From NCBI GenBank assembly GCA_016209035.1, contig JACQWX010000084.1, positions 1 to 41,177 of the forward strand: a DNA stretch of 41,177 nt, read 5' to 3'. Source of the DNA: Elusimicrobiota bacterium. Lineage in GTDB: Bacteria > Elusimicrobiota > Elusimicrobia > UBA1565 > UBA9628. A model generated the notes under the pieces. That model worked only from the letters and a program-made list of their open reading frames with translations. It searched no databases and was not told the DNA's origin. The position numbers and the translations under genes were made by a program. Shown piece by piece: positions 32,441 to 39,983 of this stretch. The stretch's first letter is position 1. Each line of letters opens with the position of its first letter.

Positions 32441-33315
32441 GTTCCAGGAGGTTCCATCTGGATATAGGTCGATTTCAGGTCCCGGAACTCCCCGGGCCCT
32501 TCCTTCGGCTTGGTCACAAGGGTCTCGCCTGGCTTCAAGTGAATCCACAACTCCCTGGCGTGCTTTCGAGCGTCGTTAACTCGCTCGATCTCAGCCAGCT
32601 TTTGCTCCCTGGTCAGATTGGCCCAGCCGGGTGGGTCGTATTCCTCGCTTCGGCGGATGGAAACCCCCTCGTAAGGAGAGTCCAGGCAAAGGGTCTTCCT
32701 CTGCGGAGTCACAACGTCGAAATCGAAATTCCACCGGAATCCCTCCTTGAAGAAGGAGCCTGCGATGATGTCTTCAAGAAAGGTGAACTCCTCCCGACCC
32801 ACGTTCTGCATCGTGGCTTGGTAGCGCAGGGGTTTGGCCCCGCCAAGACGGTACTTCCTGTGCGTAACCTCGCTCAGCCGCAAGACAGGCGTCTCGATGG
32901 CCAGGGTCAGTTTGATCTTGCGGGGAACATCCTCAGGGACGAAGCCCGGGGGCGGAGGAAGAACGTATTTGGACCGGTCTTTCTCCTCCCACTGCCTGTG
33001 GTGTTCGCTTTCGAGGGAGCCCTGGACCCAGGCCAGCCTGGCCTCGGGGTCCAGGGCTGAGAAGAAGTCCAGCTCCGTCTGGAACAAAGGTCGCCCGAGC
33101 AGCTTGACCAGGGGCTTTTGCTCCCTCTCAGTCAGCGGTGTCAGTTTGCGTCCTTGCGAGGCGGCGAAGGCCTCGAGATCTTTCTTGGACCGCTCGGGCG
33201 CCACGCCGGTTTTCAAGGACGATTCGGAGCCCTTGACAGGCGCGGATACGGGCTTGTCCTGCGCGAACAGAGGCGACAGGAACAGGAATAGAACGCTCAA
33301 CAGGATCAGTTTCAT
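32260..33315 (-). CDS. Exported protein, duplicated family member
   Basis: A 351-residue protein with a signal peptide (LILLSVLFLFLSPLFAQ). The N-terminal third is charged, and residues about 135-300 have long beta strands (KIKLTLAIETPVLRLSEV, RWNFDFDVVTPQ, GTYKLKLVYRDPLLPLPTE), possibly a beta-sandwich or Ig-like fold. The C-terminus is a charged helix, then EIEVLP. The final 65 or so residues and a second segment around VVTPQ recur in the pseudogene upstream. Base composition here is lower in GC than in fmt or def. The gene overlaps the HExxH gene by GTGA. Function unknown; it shares the signal region with that gene, so the pair likely expanded together. Confidence 0.75.
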   Translation of the reverse strand: MKLILLSVLFLFLSPLFAQDKPVSAPVKGSESSLKTGVAPERSKKDLEAFAASQGRKLTPLTEREQKPLVKLLGRPLFQTELDFFSALDPEARLAWVQGSLESEHHRQWEEKDRSKYVLPPPPGFVPEDVPRKIKLTLAIETPVLRLSEVTHRKYRLGGAKPLRYQATMQNVGREEFTFLEDIIAGSFFKEGFRWNFDFDVVTPQRKTLCLDSPYEGVSIRRSEEYDPPGWANLTREQKLAEIERVNDARKHARELWIHLKPGETLVTKPKEGPGEFRDLKSTYIQMEPPGTYKLKLVYRDPLLPLPTEEELQRDLRRGKISESEMKELQEKKRKHFGVVESNAVEIEVLP

Positions 33316-33491
33316 GGCAGAACCTCGATTTCCACGGCGTTCGATTCTACGACGCCGAAATGTTTGCGCTTCTTTCTTGAAGTTCTTTCATCTCGGATTC
33401 GCTGATCTTCCCGCGTTTAAGGTCTCTTTGGAGTTCTTCTTCTGTGGGAAGGGGCAACAACGGGTCCCTGTAGACCAGCTTGAGCTTGTAG
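33295..33491. repeat. 198-bp direct repeat, right copy (one base missing)
   Basis: Second copy of 32243-32440. A T-run has lost one base (cttctttcttg against cttcttttcttg), which shifts the reading frame of the duplicated coding end. Confidence 0.9.
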
Positions 33492-33588
33492 CGTCCATCT
33501 CCGAGGCCAAGGCTTAGTTGTTTCCCCTGCGGAGTCACAACGTCGAAGTCGAAATTCCACCGGAAACCTCCCTTGAAGAACGATCCTA
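33312..33588 (-). pseudogene. Decayed copy of the 351-residue secreted protein
   Basis: Translation in the minus frames gives SFFKGGFRWNFDFDVVTPQ, then directly YKLKLVYRDPLLPLPTEE and KISESEMKELQE. These align with two separated parts of the intact neighbour (32260-33315), leaving out about 75 residues. A one-base deletion near 33377 then breaks the frame before the shared C-terminus VVESNAVEIEVLP. No N-terminus or signal peptide is present. It is therefore the remnant of a third copy in a tandem array. The stop overlaps the ATG of the intact gene (ATGA), exactly as the intact gene overlaps the HExxH gene. Confidence 0.85.
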
Positions 33589-33616
33589 CGGGGAAGGAGT
33601 GACTCCCTCCCGCAGG

Positions 33617-33642
33617 TCCCTGCGGCGATATCGCCGCAGGGA
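33617..33642. repeat. 26-bp perfect palindrome (family member)
   Basis: The 26 bases read identically on both strands; the inner core is CCTGCGGCGATATCGCCGCAGG minus its outermost pair on each side, i.e. CTGCGGCGATATCGCCGCAG. It lies in the non-coding gap between def and the pseudogene, near CCCCGGGG palindromes (33645-33664). No T-run follows on the minus strand, so it is not a typical terminator. Confidence 0.6.
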
Positions 33643-33750
33643 TACCCCGGGGCCGATTCCCCGGGCTACAAGGTTTCCAGCAAGTGTACCAACAGGCGCG
33701 CCCTCTGTCATGAGGCCAACGACCCAACGGCGGCTGGGCCCGATGGCGTC

Positions 33751-34260
33751 CTAGGTCCAGGTCTTCCTCACGTCCCGGATGACGCTCATCAACTTGAGCT
33801 TGGTGATGAAATCCAGGTGGTCGATGAAGAGCTTGCCGTTGAGGTGGTCCACCTCGTGCTGGAAGACGCGCGCGAGCGTCCCCTCCCCGGCCATCTCGTA
33901 GGGCTTCCCGCGGGCGTCGAGGGCCTTGATGGCGACGACGGTACAGCGCTCGACCTGGGCGTAGACGCCGGGCAGGGAGAGGCAGCCTTCCTCCTGCACG
34001 ATCTTCCCGGACTTCGCGGTGATCTCCGGGTTGATCAGGACGAGGCGCCGGCTCAACCCCTCGGGCTTGACGTCGACGACGGACAGGCGGAGGTTCAAGC
34101 CCACCTGCGGAGCGGCCAGGCCCACGCCGCGGACCGAGTACATGGTCTGGAACATGTCGCGCAGGAGCCTGGGCAAGTCCTTCCTGACGGCGGCGTAGTC
34201 CACCGGGTCGCAGGGCGTCCTGAGGATCTTCTCGCCGTGCTTGACGATGCGCAGAATCAT
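33751..34260 (-). CDS. def: Peptide deformylase
   Basis: A 169-residue metalloenzyme that removes the formyl group from nascent proteins. The three signature motifs are intact: GVGLAAPQVG (45-54), EGCLSLPG (91-98) with the metal-binding Cys, and QHEVDH (134-139) with its catalytic Glu. I start at the ATG at 34260, with GGAGG 8 nt upstream. That site lies inside a hairpin (34264-34290), so translation may be regulated. In many genomes def is directly beside fmt; here secreted-protein genes separate them. Confidence 0.95.
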   Translation of the reverse strand: MILRIVKHGEKILRTPCDPVDYAAVRKDLPRLLRDMFQTMYSVRGVGLAAPQVGLNLRLSVVDVKPEGLSRRLVLINPEITAKSGKIVQEEGCLSLPGVYAQVERCTVVAIKALDARGKPYEMAGEGTLARVFQHEVDHLNGKLFIDHLDFITKLKLMSVIRDVRKTWT

Positions 34261-34263
34261 GTC

Positions 34264-34290
34264 ACTTGCCTCCCCCACGGGGAGGCAAGT
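34264..34290 (-). promoter_or_regulatory. Hairpin sequestering the def ribosome-binding site
   Basis: ACTTGCCTCCCC (34264-34275), a 3-nt loop, and GGGGAGGCAAGT (34279-34290): 12-bp perfect arms. The GGAGG of the def Shine-Dalgarno (minus strand) lies in one arm, 8 nt from the ATG. Folding would block initiation unless opened by ribosomes or a ligand. Confidence 0.6.
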
Positions 34291-34312
34291 AGTCGTGGGG
34301 GCAAATGCCGTT

Positions 34313-36301
34313 TCATAGATCAGCTACCATTTCCGCCCCGCCCTTCTGCACCACCCGGACCGTGACCGCCCCCTGGTCGGCCTTCTGCATGGCGCCCCAG
34401 GTCATGGCGAGGCGCTCGAGCTGGTTCTCAAGGCTCAGGCGGCCCGAGGTCCCCAGCACCACCTCTCCCGCTCCCACGGCCTGCGCCGACTGCGCGATGG
34501 CGTAGAAGGGGTCGTTGGACACGACCATGAGCGGGACCACGGTCTTGCCGGATCTCTCCGCCACCTCGATGACCCGCGTGAAGAGGTGCTCCTCCTCGGG
34601 GCCGAGGGACTCGACGTCCCCGCCGAAGCTCATCCCGTAGTGGATGCGGCAGTAGAGGACCACGAGCTCCGTGGTCTCCTCGTCGAGCGTCTCCAGGGCC
34701 TTGGCCAGGTGGTGCAGGCCGTGCGGGTCGCGCACCGCGACCAGGACCCGGTTGGGCTTGTCGAGGTGCTTGAGGACCTGCTCGACGGTCTCCTCGTTGC
34801 GCAGGTTGACCTTCTCCCGGTGCTCCCCGCGGGCCTTGCCCCGGTTGAACCGCTCAGCGGCCCAGAATAAGGCGTAGAATCCGACCGTGAAGGCGATCCC
34901 GGCCACGGTGGCTGTCCGCTTCGTGAGCAGGTTGACGCAGGCCACGGCCAAAAGGACCGCCAGGATGAACCCCAGGCCGACGGGAAGCTCGGTCCCGCCG
35001 ATCCGGACGTTGAAGGGCAGTCTCCATTCGCGGGGTCCAAGCCGCCTGAACCGCAGCGCCGTGATGGAGGCCGCGTTGAAGACCAGGCTCCAGATGAGGC
35101 CGAAGGCGTAGGCCTCGCCCAGGAGGTAGAGGTTGCCCCGAGAGGCGATGACGGCCCCGATCTGCAGCAGGGCCACCATGTTGATCATGCGATGCGTCGT
35201 GCCATACCTGGGGTGCAGATACCGGAACCACTCCGGCATGACCCCGTCCTCGGCCATGCGGTTCAAGACGCCGTTGGAGCCCACGATGGCGGTGTTGACC
35301 GCGCCGCAAAGGATGAGGCTGCCCACGCCCACCACGAAGGCCTGCAGCCCGAGCCTCGCCCAATGGGGCCCGACCTGGTGCATGGCGAGCCCCGCGATGA
35401 GGTTGTCGAGGTACTTGGCGCGCTCGGCGTCGGGGATGATGCCAACTGCGAGGAAGCACATCCCGGCCGTCAGCAAGAAGCAGGTGAGGAAGATGACGAG
35501 GCAGGCCTTCTTGAGGTTGCCGTGCTTGGGCGCCTCCATCTCCCGGTAGACCTGGACCAGGGTCTCGACTCCGCTCAAGCCCAGGAAAGCGTGGCCGAAG
35601 GCGACGAGCAGTCCCACGGCCCCGATCTTGCGCGGCCAATCCGTCCCGGCGAGCCATCCCAGGGAATGCGGGTCGAAGGACACGGAGAACGGCGGGAGGG
35701 AGAAACCCTTGAACCAGATGGTGACGAGGGACCACCCGAACACCACGAGCCCCATGACCGCGACAAGCCTCATGATCTTGAGCGACTTGTCCGAGGACTC
35801 CTCGATGCCGATGATGTTCTGCCTCCAGAAATAGAGCACCGCGGCCACGGCGAAGAAGACGGAGAAGGCGTCGGGGTTCAAGCGCCATCCGATGTGGAGA
35901 TGGGGGAAGGCGTGGTTGAGCAGGCCCGCGAGATACTGCCCCGCGGCCACCGAGCTGATGGCGCCGGTCAGGGTGAAGTCGAACATGAGCGCCGAGACCG
36001 AGACCTTGGCGAGGTTCCGTCCCATGGCTTCCCTGACGACCTTGTACACCCCTCCGCGCACGAAGATGGCCGCGCTCTCCGTCTCGAGCGCCAGGATGCA
36101 CGCGGAGAAGGCCATCACGCCCAGGATGAACCAGGGCGCGCCCTTGCCGATGGCCTGCTCCGCGATGCCGCCGATGTACCAGGCCGTGGAGGCCATGTCG
36201 CAGAGCACGATCGCCGCCGCCCTCCAGAATGAGATGAAGGTGAGCATGGCCGTGCTCAGAACGACGACCTCGGCGACGCGTCGCGAAGGCTTGCCGACCA
36301 T
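34313..36301 (-). CDS. APC-superfamily permease with USP-like C-terminal domain
   Basis: A 662-residue protein. Residues about 1-490 have about 12 membrane helices in APC style, with FSACILALETESAAIFVRGG near the start and GLSGVETLVQVYREME in the middle, a typical amino-acid permease feature. Residues about 505-660 are soluble, with RVLVAVRDPHGLHHLAKAL, then TELVVLYCRIHYG and an ATP-type ending GEVVLGTSGRLSL, resembling universal stress protein domains fused to such permeases. The domain may sense nucleotides and gate transport. It ends 52 nt before def and may be transcribed with it. The amino acid is unknown. Confidence 0.85.
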   Translation of the reverse strand: MVGKPSRRVAEVVVLSTAMLTFISFWRAAAIVLCDMASTAWYIGGIAEQAIGKGAPWFILGVMAFSACILALETESAAIFVRGGVYKVVREAMGRNLAKVSVSALMFDFTLTGAISSVAAGQYLAGLLNHAFPHLHIGWRLNPDAFSVFFAVAAVLYFWRQNIIGIEESSDKSLKIMRLVAVMGLVVFGWSLVTIWFKGFSLPPFSVSFDPHSLGWLAGTDWPRKIGAVGLLVAFGHAFLGLSGVETLVQVYREMEAPKHGNLKKACLVIFLTCFLLTAGMCFLAVGIIPDAERAKYLDNLIAGLAMHQVGPHWARLGLQAFVVGVGSLILCGAVNTAIVGSNGVLNRMAEDGVMPEWFRYLHPRYGTTHRMINMVALLQIGAVIASRGNLYLLGEAYAFGLIWSLVFNAASITALRFRRLGPREWRLPFNVRIGGTELPVGLGFILAVLLAVACVNLLTKRTATVAGIAFTVGFYALFWAAERFNRGKARGEHREKVNLRNEETVEQVLKHLDKPNRVLVAVRDPHGLHHLAKALETLDEETTELVVLYCRIHYGMSFGGDVESLGPEEEHLFTRVIEVAERSGKTVVPLMVVSNDPFYAIAQSAQAVGAGEVVLGTSGRLSLENQLERLAMTWGAMQKADQGAVTVRVVQKGGAEMVADL

Positions 36302-36313
36302 CTATAAGGAGGG

Positions 36314-36904
36314 CTATTTCTCGGCCTTGCGGATCAGCTCCAGGACCGCGGCCGGGGTGGGAGCCTTTGCGAGAGCCCCGATCAGGGAGGGCTGGAAAAG
36401 GCTCGCCACCGACCTCAGGAACTGCAGGTGCATGGGGAAGAACTCGCCGCGGTCCGGGGACAGGAAAAGGAACATGACGCTGATGGGGATGTCCTTCTCC
36501 ATGGGATCGGTCATGCCGTCCGGGATGACGGTCAGGGCGGCGAAGATGTTGGTCAGGAGGCTCGGCGGGTCGAGGCCTGCCGGCGCTCCCGGAGCCCGCT
36601 CGGTCCTGGGATTGTGCGGAAGGCTCAGGCCCGTGTCGAGCGTCGTGCTGATCTTCTTCTCCCGCTCGAAGACCTTGGCCAGGAACGGCGCGGGATCGCC
36701 CAAGCCCTTCTTCCCGCAGAGCAGCTTCACCATGGACTCGATGAGGGCGCCCTTCTCCGGCGGAGGGGAGACGATCGAGATGACGTCCTCGGACAAGAGG
36801 CTCGAGACCCGGACGCTCTTGGAACGAGCCGCCCCGGTCTTGGCTGGGGGAGTGGTCTTGGTGGCCGGCATATCCCGTGAGGGCTTGCCTTCCTTGGCAG
36901 GCAT
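36314..36904 (-). CDS. PTS EIIA-like domain protein
   Basis: A 196-residue protein with about 35 disordered Lys/Pro/Thr residues, then an EIIA (fructose/PtsN-type) domain: VSSLLSEDVISIVSPPPEKGALIESMV, FLAKVFEREKKISTTLDTGLSLPHNP and ISVMFLFLSP. The histidine in LSLPHNP matches the phospho-acceptor position. No EIIB/EIIC genes are near; instead it lies 12 nt ahead of an APC permease gene. That suggests regulation of the transporter rather than sugar uptake, as with nitrogen-PTS EIIA. The ATG at 36904 lies only 13 nt after the predicted transcription start; an internal ATG at 36871 would also fit. Confidence 0.75.
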   Translation of the reverse strand: MPAKEGKPSRDMPATKTTPPAKTGAARSKSVRVSSLLSEDVISIVSPPPEKGALIESMVKLLCGKKGLGDPAPFLAKVFEREKKISTTLDTGLSLPHNPRTERAPGAPAGLDPPSLLTNIFAALTVIPDGMTDPMEKDIPISVMFLFLSPDRGEFFPMHLQFLRSVASLFQPSLIGALAKAPTPAAVLELIRKAEK

Positions 36905-36923
36905 ATCGTTGGGGATGACGACG

Positions 36924-36953
36924 ACTATAACATAGGGGTCAGGCAGGTGTCAA
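36924..36953 (-). promoter_or_regulatory. Sigma70-like promoter for the EIIA-permease pair
   Basis: TTGACA (36948-36953), 18-nt spacer, TATAGT (36924-36929) on the minus strand; expected start near 36917. Confidence 0.75.
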
Positions 36954-37001
36954 ACTTGGTAGACTTTGGAGGGCAAAATCCCATGACCACGGGAGGGACG
37001 C

Positions 37002-37802
37002 ATGCCGCATGAGAGCGCCCGCCGCACCATCCTCCAAGCGTTGTTCCGGGCCGGCGCCGTGCTGCGGCGCAGGTTCGGCAAGGTCAAGGTCAGCGTCAAG
37101 TCCAGGGCCAACCTCCTGACCGAGGCCGACCTCGAGAGCCAGCGGACCATCTTGTCCATCATCCGACGGCGGTTCCCAGGCCACGACGTCCTCGCGGAGG
37201 AGGGACGCTCGGACCTCAAGGGAGCCGAGTTCCTCTGGATCGTAGACCCCCTCGACGGGACCACCAACTACGCCCACGGCTTCCCGGCCTTCACCGTCTC
37301 CATCGGGCTCCTGCGCCGGGGAGAGCCGGTGCTCGCGGGGGTCTATGACCCGATGAGGGACGAATGCTTCACGGCTGAAAAGGGGAAAGGAGGTTCAATA
37401 AACGGAAAGCCTCTGAAAGTTTCGCGAACAGCGAAACTCTCAGAGGCTCTATTGATCACCGGCTTCCCGTATGACCGGGCCGGCCGGTCGGCATATTACA
37501 CCCGGTTCTACGCGGCCTTCCTGGAGATCTGCCACGACATCCGGCGCTCGGGCTCCGCGGCTCTCGACATGGCATGGGTCGCGGCGGGCCGCGCCGACGG
37601 CTTCTGGGAGTTCGGCTTGAGCCCCTGGGACGCGGCAGCGGGCCTGCTGCTCATCCGGGAAGCGGGCGGCGAAGTCACCGATTTCCAGGGCGAGGCGTGG
37701 AAGGCGGCCGAAGCCTACGGCCGGCAGACCCTGGCGACCAACGGCCGCATCCATGCTGCGATGCGGAAGGTCATCGGACGCCGCCTTCGAGGCAGGGTAT
37801 GA
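37002..37802 (+). CDS. suhB: Inositol-monophosphatase family enzyme
   Basis: A 266-residue Mg2+-dependent phosphatase of the SuhB type. Metal-binding residues are visible: VLAEEG, WIVDPLDGTTNYAHG and, toward the C-terminus, SPWDAAAG. GGAGG stands 5 nt before the ATG. Residues about 133-150 (GGSINGKPLKVSRTAKLSEA) are written in unusually AT-rich, rarely used codons and form a strong hairpin, although the protein aligns with the family without an insert. The gene overlaps the thiolase homologue by ATGA. In E. coli SuhB is also involved in rRNA antitermination; whether this protein does so is unknown. Confidence 0.92.
   Translation: MPHESARRTILQALFRAGAVLRRRFGKVKVSVKSRANLLTEADLESQRTILSIIRRRFPGHDVLAEEGRSDLKGAEFLWIVDPLDGTTNYAHGFPAFTVSIGLLRRGEPVLAGVYDPMRDECFTAEKGKGGSINGKPLKVSRTAKLSEALLITGFPYDRAGRSAYYTRFYAAFLEICHDIRRSGSAALDMAWVAAGRADGFWEFGLSPWDAAAGLLLIREAGGEVTDFQGEAWKAAEAYGRQTLATNGRIHAAMRKVIGRRLRGRV
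37409..37447 (+). other. Long hairpin inside suhB
   Basis: Arms of 17 nt (37409-37425 and 37431-37447), 16 of 17 paired, loop gaaca. The surrounding 60 nt contain codons such as ATA, AAA and TTG, unlike the rest of the gene. A GGAGG (37390-37394) precedes it. Confidence 0.7.
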
Positions 37803-38974
37803 CGAGCCGCCCTTGGGATCCGTCGCCGCAAGGCGGGACGACCGCGTTGTTCATCATGGGCGGCGCGAGGACTCCTTTCGCCACCTGGTCCGGCGGGACC
37901 GACGGCGCCGGGCACCGCGGCGGCAGGCTCAAGGGGCTCGATCCCTTCGACCTCGGGGCCGCGGCCCTCAAGGCCGCGCTGGCCTCGACGGGCCTGGCGC
38001 CGTCGAGTCTCGACAAGGTCGTGTTCGGGAACTCCTACCACGTGGGGCCGCACGCCTGCTACGGCGGCCGCTACGTCGGCCATCGGGCCGGCGTGCCGGA
38101 CTCGGTGCCGGGAGTCGCGGTGGGCCTGGCCTGCGGGTCCGGCCTCTACGCCATGATGGTCGCGGCCCAGGATCTCCTCTTGGGCACTGCCGGCACGGCC
38201 GCCGCGGTCGGCGCGGACGCTCCGAGCCTCATCCGCAGGGCCGTGCTGGTGCCTTCCTTCACGGACGTCTCGGCCGGCGCTCCCATCTCGACGCTGACGC
38301 ACCGGCTGGCGCTCGACCATGGGTTCGACCGGCCGGCGCAGGACCGTTGGGCCTTGATGAGCCACTGCCGCGCCAAGGCCGCGCAGGCCCGGGGGCTCTT
38401 CGCGGAGGAGATCGTCCCGGTCAACGGGCTCGACCGCGACGACGCCGTCCTTTCCGACCCGGCGGCCGCCCATTTCGAGCAGTCCAAGCCCATCTTCGAG
38501 GGGATCACGACCACCCTGGCCAACACCCACGCGATCGTCGATGGAGGCGCGGCCCTCGTCATGGCGTCGCGAGTCCCCGCCCCCGCCCGCGCGGCGGACT
38601 TGAAGCCCGTGGGGCGGTACTTGGCCGGAGCGGTGGCCGCGACCGAGCCCAGGAAGACGGCCCTGGCCTGCGCCCTGGCCTTGCGGTCTGCCGCCTGCCG
38701 GGCAGGGGTGAGCCTGCGCGACATCGACCTCTTCGAGATCAACGAGACCTTCGCGGCCCAGGTCCTGGTGGACATGAAGGAGTTGTCCCTTCCGGAGGAC
38801 AAGGTGAACGTGAACGGGGGCGCCATCGCCCTCGGCCACGCCTTCGGCGGCACCGGAGTGAGGCTCGCCCTGACCGTCTTGAAGGAGCTCGGCCGCCGCA
38901 AGCTCAAGCTCGGAGCCGCCGCGGTCTCTCTCGGCGGAGGCCAAGGAGTGGCGGTCGTGCTGGAAAGACTCTGA
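37799..38974 (+). CDS. Thiolase homologue lacking the second catalytic cysteine
   Basis: I start at the ATG that overlaps the suhB stop (37799); the frame is open earlier but only as a shadow of suhB. The 391-residue protein has the thiolase fold. The nucleophilic Cys is in GLACGSGLYAMM (about residue 115), FEINETFAAQ carries the conserved NExF, and NVNGGAIALGHAFGGTG the His. The C-terminal motif, normally CIGGGQG, reads VSLGGGQG, so the cysteine needed for acetyl-CoA cleavage or condensation is a serine. This suggests altered or no thiolase chemistry, perhaps a synthase-like or lipid-transfer role. It meets the PorV-like gene tail to tail with 10 nt between stops. Confidence 0.85.
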   Translation: MTSRPWDPSPQGGTTALFIMGGARTPFATWSGGTDGAGHRGGRLKGLDPFDLGAAALKAALASTGLAPSSLDKVVFGNSYHVGPHACYGGRYVGHRAGVPDSVPGVAVGLACGSGLYAMMVAAQDLLLGTAGTAAAVGADAPSLIRRAVLVPSFTDVSAGAPISTLTHRLALDHGFDRPAQDRWALMSHCRAKAAQARGLFAEEIVPVNGLDRDDAVLSDPAAAHFEQSKPIFEGITTTLANTHAIVDGGAALVMASRVPAPARAADLKPVGRYLAGAVAATEPRKTALACALALRSAACRAGVSLRDIDLFEINETFAAQVLVDMKELSLPEDKVNVNGGAIALGHAFGGTGVRLALTVLKELGRRKLKLGAAAVSLGGGQGVAVVLERL

Positions 38975-38984
38975 CCCGCGGGTT

Positions 38985-39983
38985 TTAGAACCGAAAGGCG
39001 AGGTTGGCCCTGTTGACGTGGCCCAGTTCCCCGTACGGCGACCACGCGTAGTCGACCCTCAGCCACCCCAGATCGAGACCTGCGCCCGCGGTGGCGCCCG
39101 CGAAGCCGTCGATCCCGCGCATGTGCGCCTGGTTGTACCCGGCGCGCACCGCCGCGCTGCCGGCCTTGCCGACGGTCGCCAGGAGCTCCACGCCGAGGGA
39201 CATGTAGGGGTCGTCGTCCACCGGAAGATGGCCGTCCATCGCGGCGTTGAGCATGGGGTTGACGCGCCATAGGAACCCGCCGCGCAGGTGCAGGGGCAAG
39301 GCCTGGGAGACCCCGCCGAGCCTCATGGGCATGCCGAGGTTGGAGACGCTCACGCCGAGGTCCAAGGGGCCGTCCCCCAGGCTCACGAGGCCGAGGGCCT
39401 GCGCCCCGAGGTCGACGGCGGCCGCGCCGGCGGATTCGCTCTGCAGGGAGGAACGGATCGCCTTGATGAGGCCGCCGGCCCTGACCTTCCCGCCGGCGAA
39501 CGCATGCGCATAGGCCGCCGACAGGGCGAAGTCCGAGGGCGAGAACTGCCCTACCGGGTCGCCCTTGGCGTCGTAGGCGGTCTGGCCTCCGTGCGCGAAG
39601 TACACCAGGCCGCCCGCGACCGTGCCGTTTCTTCCGATAGAAAGGGCGTACGCGACCGAGCCGGCGTTCGCGCCGGTCAGGAGGTTGGAATACCCCAAGC
39701 CGAGGTCCGAACGCGGAGACTTCGACCCGATGACGATGCCGGCAGGGTTGTAGAAGACCGCCTCACAACCCTGGGCGCCGGCGGCAGAGGTGCCGCCCAT
39801 GGCCTCGAGCCTGGCGCCGGCAGGGAACTTCAGGAACGGGGCCGCCGTCATGCCCGCCGACCTGTTCGAGAAGGGGCTCTCGGGGAACATCCCTGCCGAG
39901 GCCTGGGCCGAAGGCCCAGTGGCCGGCAGAAGGCACGCCAGACAGAGGACGACCGACTGGACCATGAGATGCCGGAGGCGCAC
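38985..39983 (-). CDS. PorV/UPF0164-type outer-membrane beta-barrel
   Basis: A 332-residue protein with a signal sequence (VQSVVLCLACLLPATGPSAQA, residues about 8-28). The mature part opens with FLKFPAGARLEAMGGTSAA, the typical PorV/UPF0164 start, and AVFYNPAG. The rest is a series of amphipathic strands with Gly/aromatic turns (LGLGYSNLL, AYALSIGRNGTVAGGLVYF, LGVSVSNLG, LHLRGGFLWRV), ending in AFRF with a C-terminal Phe. Such proteins are FadL-like barrels in type IX or related envelopes; the function here is unknown. GTG start adjacent to the upstream stop, with a possible internal ATG at 39965. A GC palindrome (39903-39919) encodes GPSAQA in the signal region. Confidence 0.85.
   Translation of the reverse strand: MRLRHLMVQSVVLCLACLLPATGPSAQASAGMFPESPFSNRSAGMTAAPFLKFPAGARLEAMGGTSAAGAQGCEAVFYNPAGIVIGSKSPRSDLGLGYSNLLTGANAGSVAYALSIGRNGTVAGGLVYFAHGGQTAYDAKGDPVGQFSPSDFALSAAYAHAFAGGKVRAGGLIKAIRSSLQSESAGAAAVDLGAQALGLVSLGDGPLDLGVSVSNLGMPMRLGGVSQALPLHLRGGFLWRVNPMLNAAMDGHLPVDDDPYMSLGVELLATVGKAGSAAVRAGYNQAHMRGIDGFAGATAGAGLDLGWLRVDYAWSPYGELGHVNRANLAFRF
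39903..39919. repeat. GC palindrome (family member)
   Basis: CTGGGCC-GAA-GGCCCAG within the signal region of the PorV-like protein; the 19-nt core matches that at 40241-40259 except for one flanking base. Confidence 0.6.

Noticed and set aside
33617..33664. Palindromes as a terminator for def
   Set aside because: Perfect hairpins but no T-run downstream on the minus strand; treated as repeats instead.
37715..39270. Long minus-strand frames opposite the thiolase homologue
   Set aside because: The plus frame shows thiolase motifs throughout; the minus frames are Arg/Gly-rich shadows.
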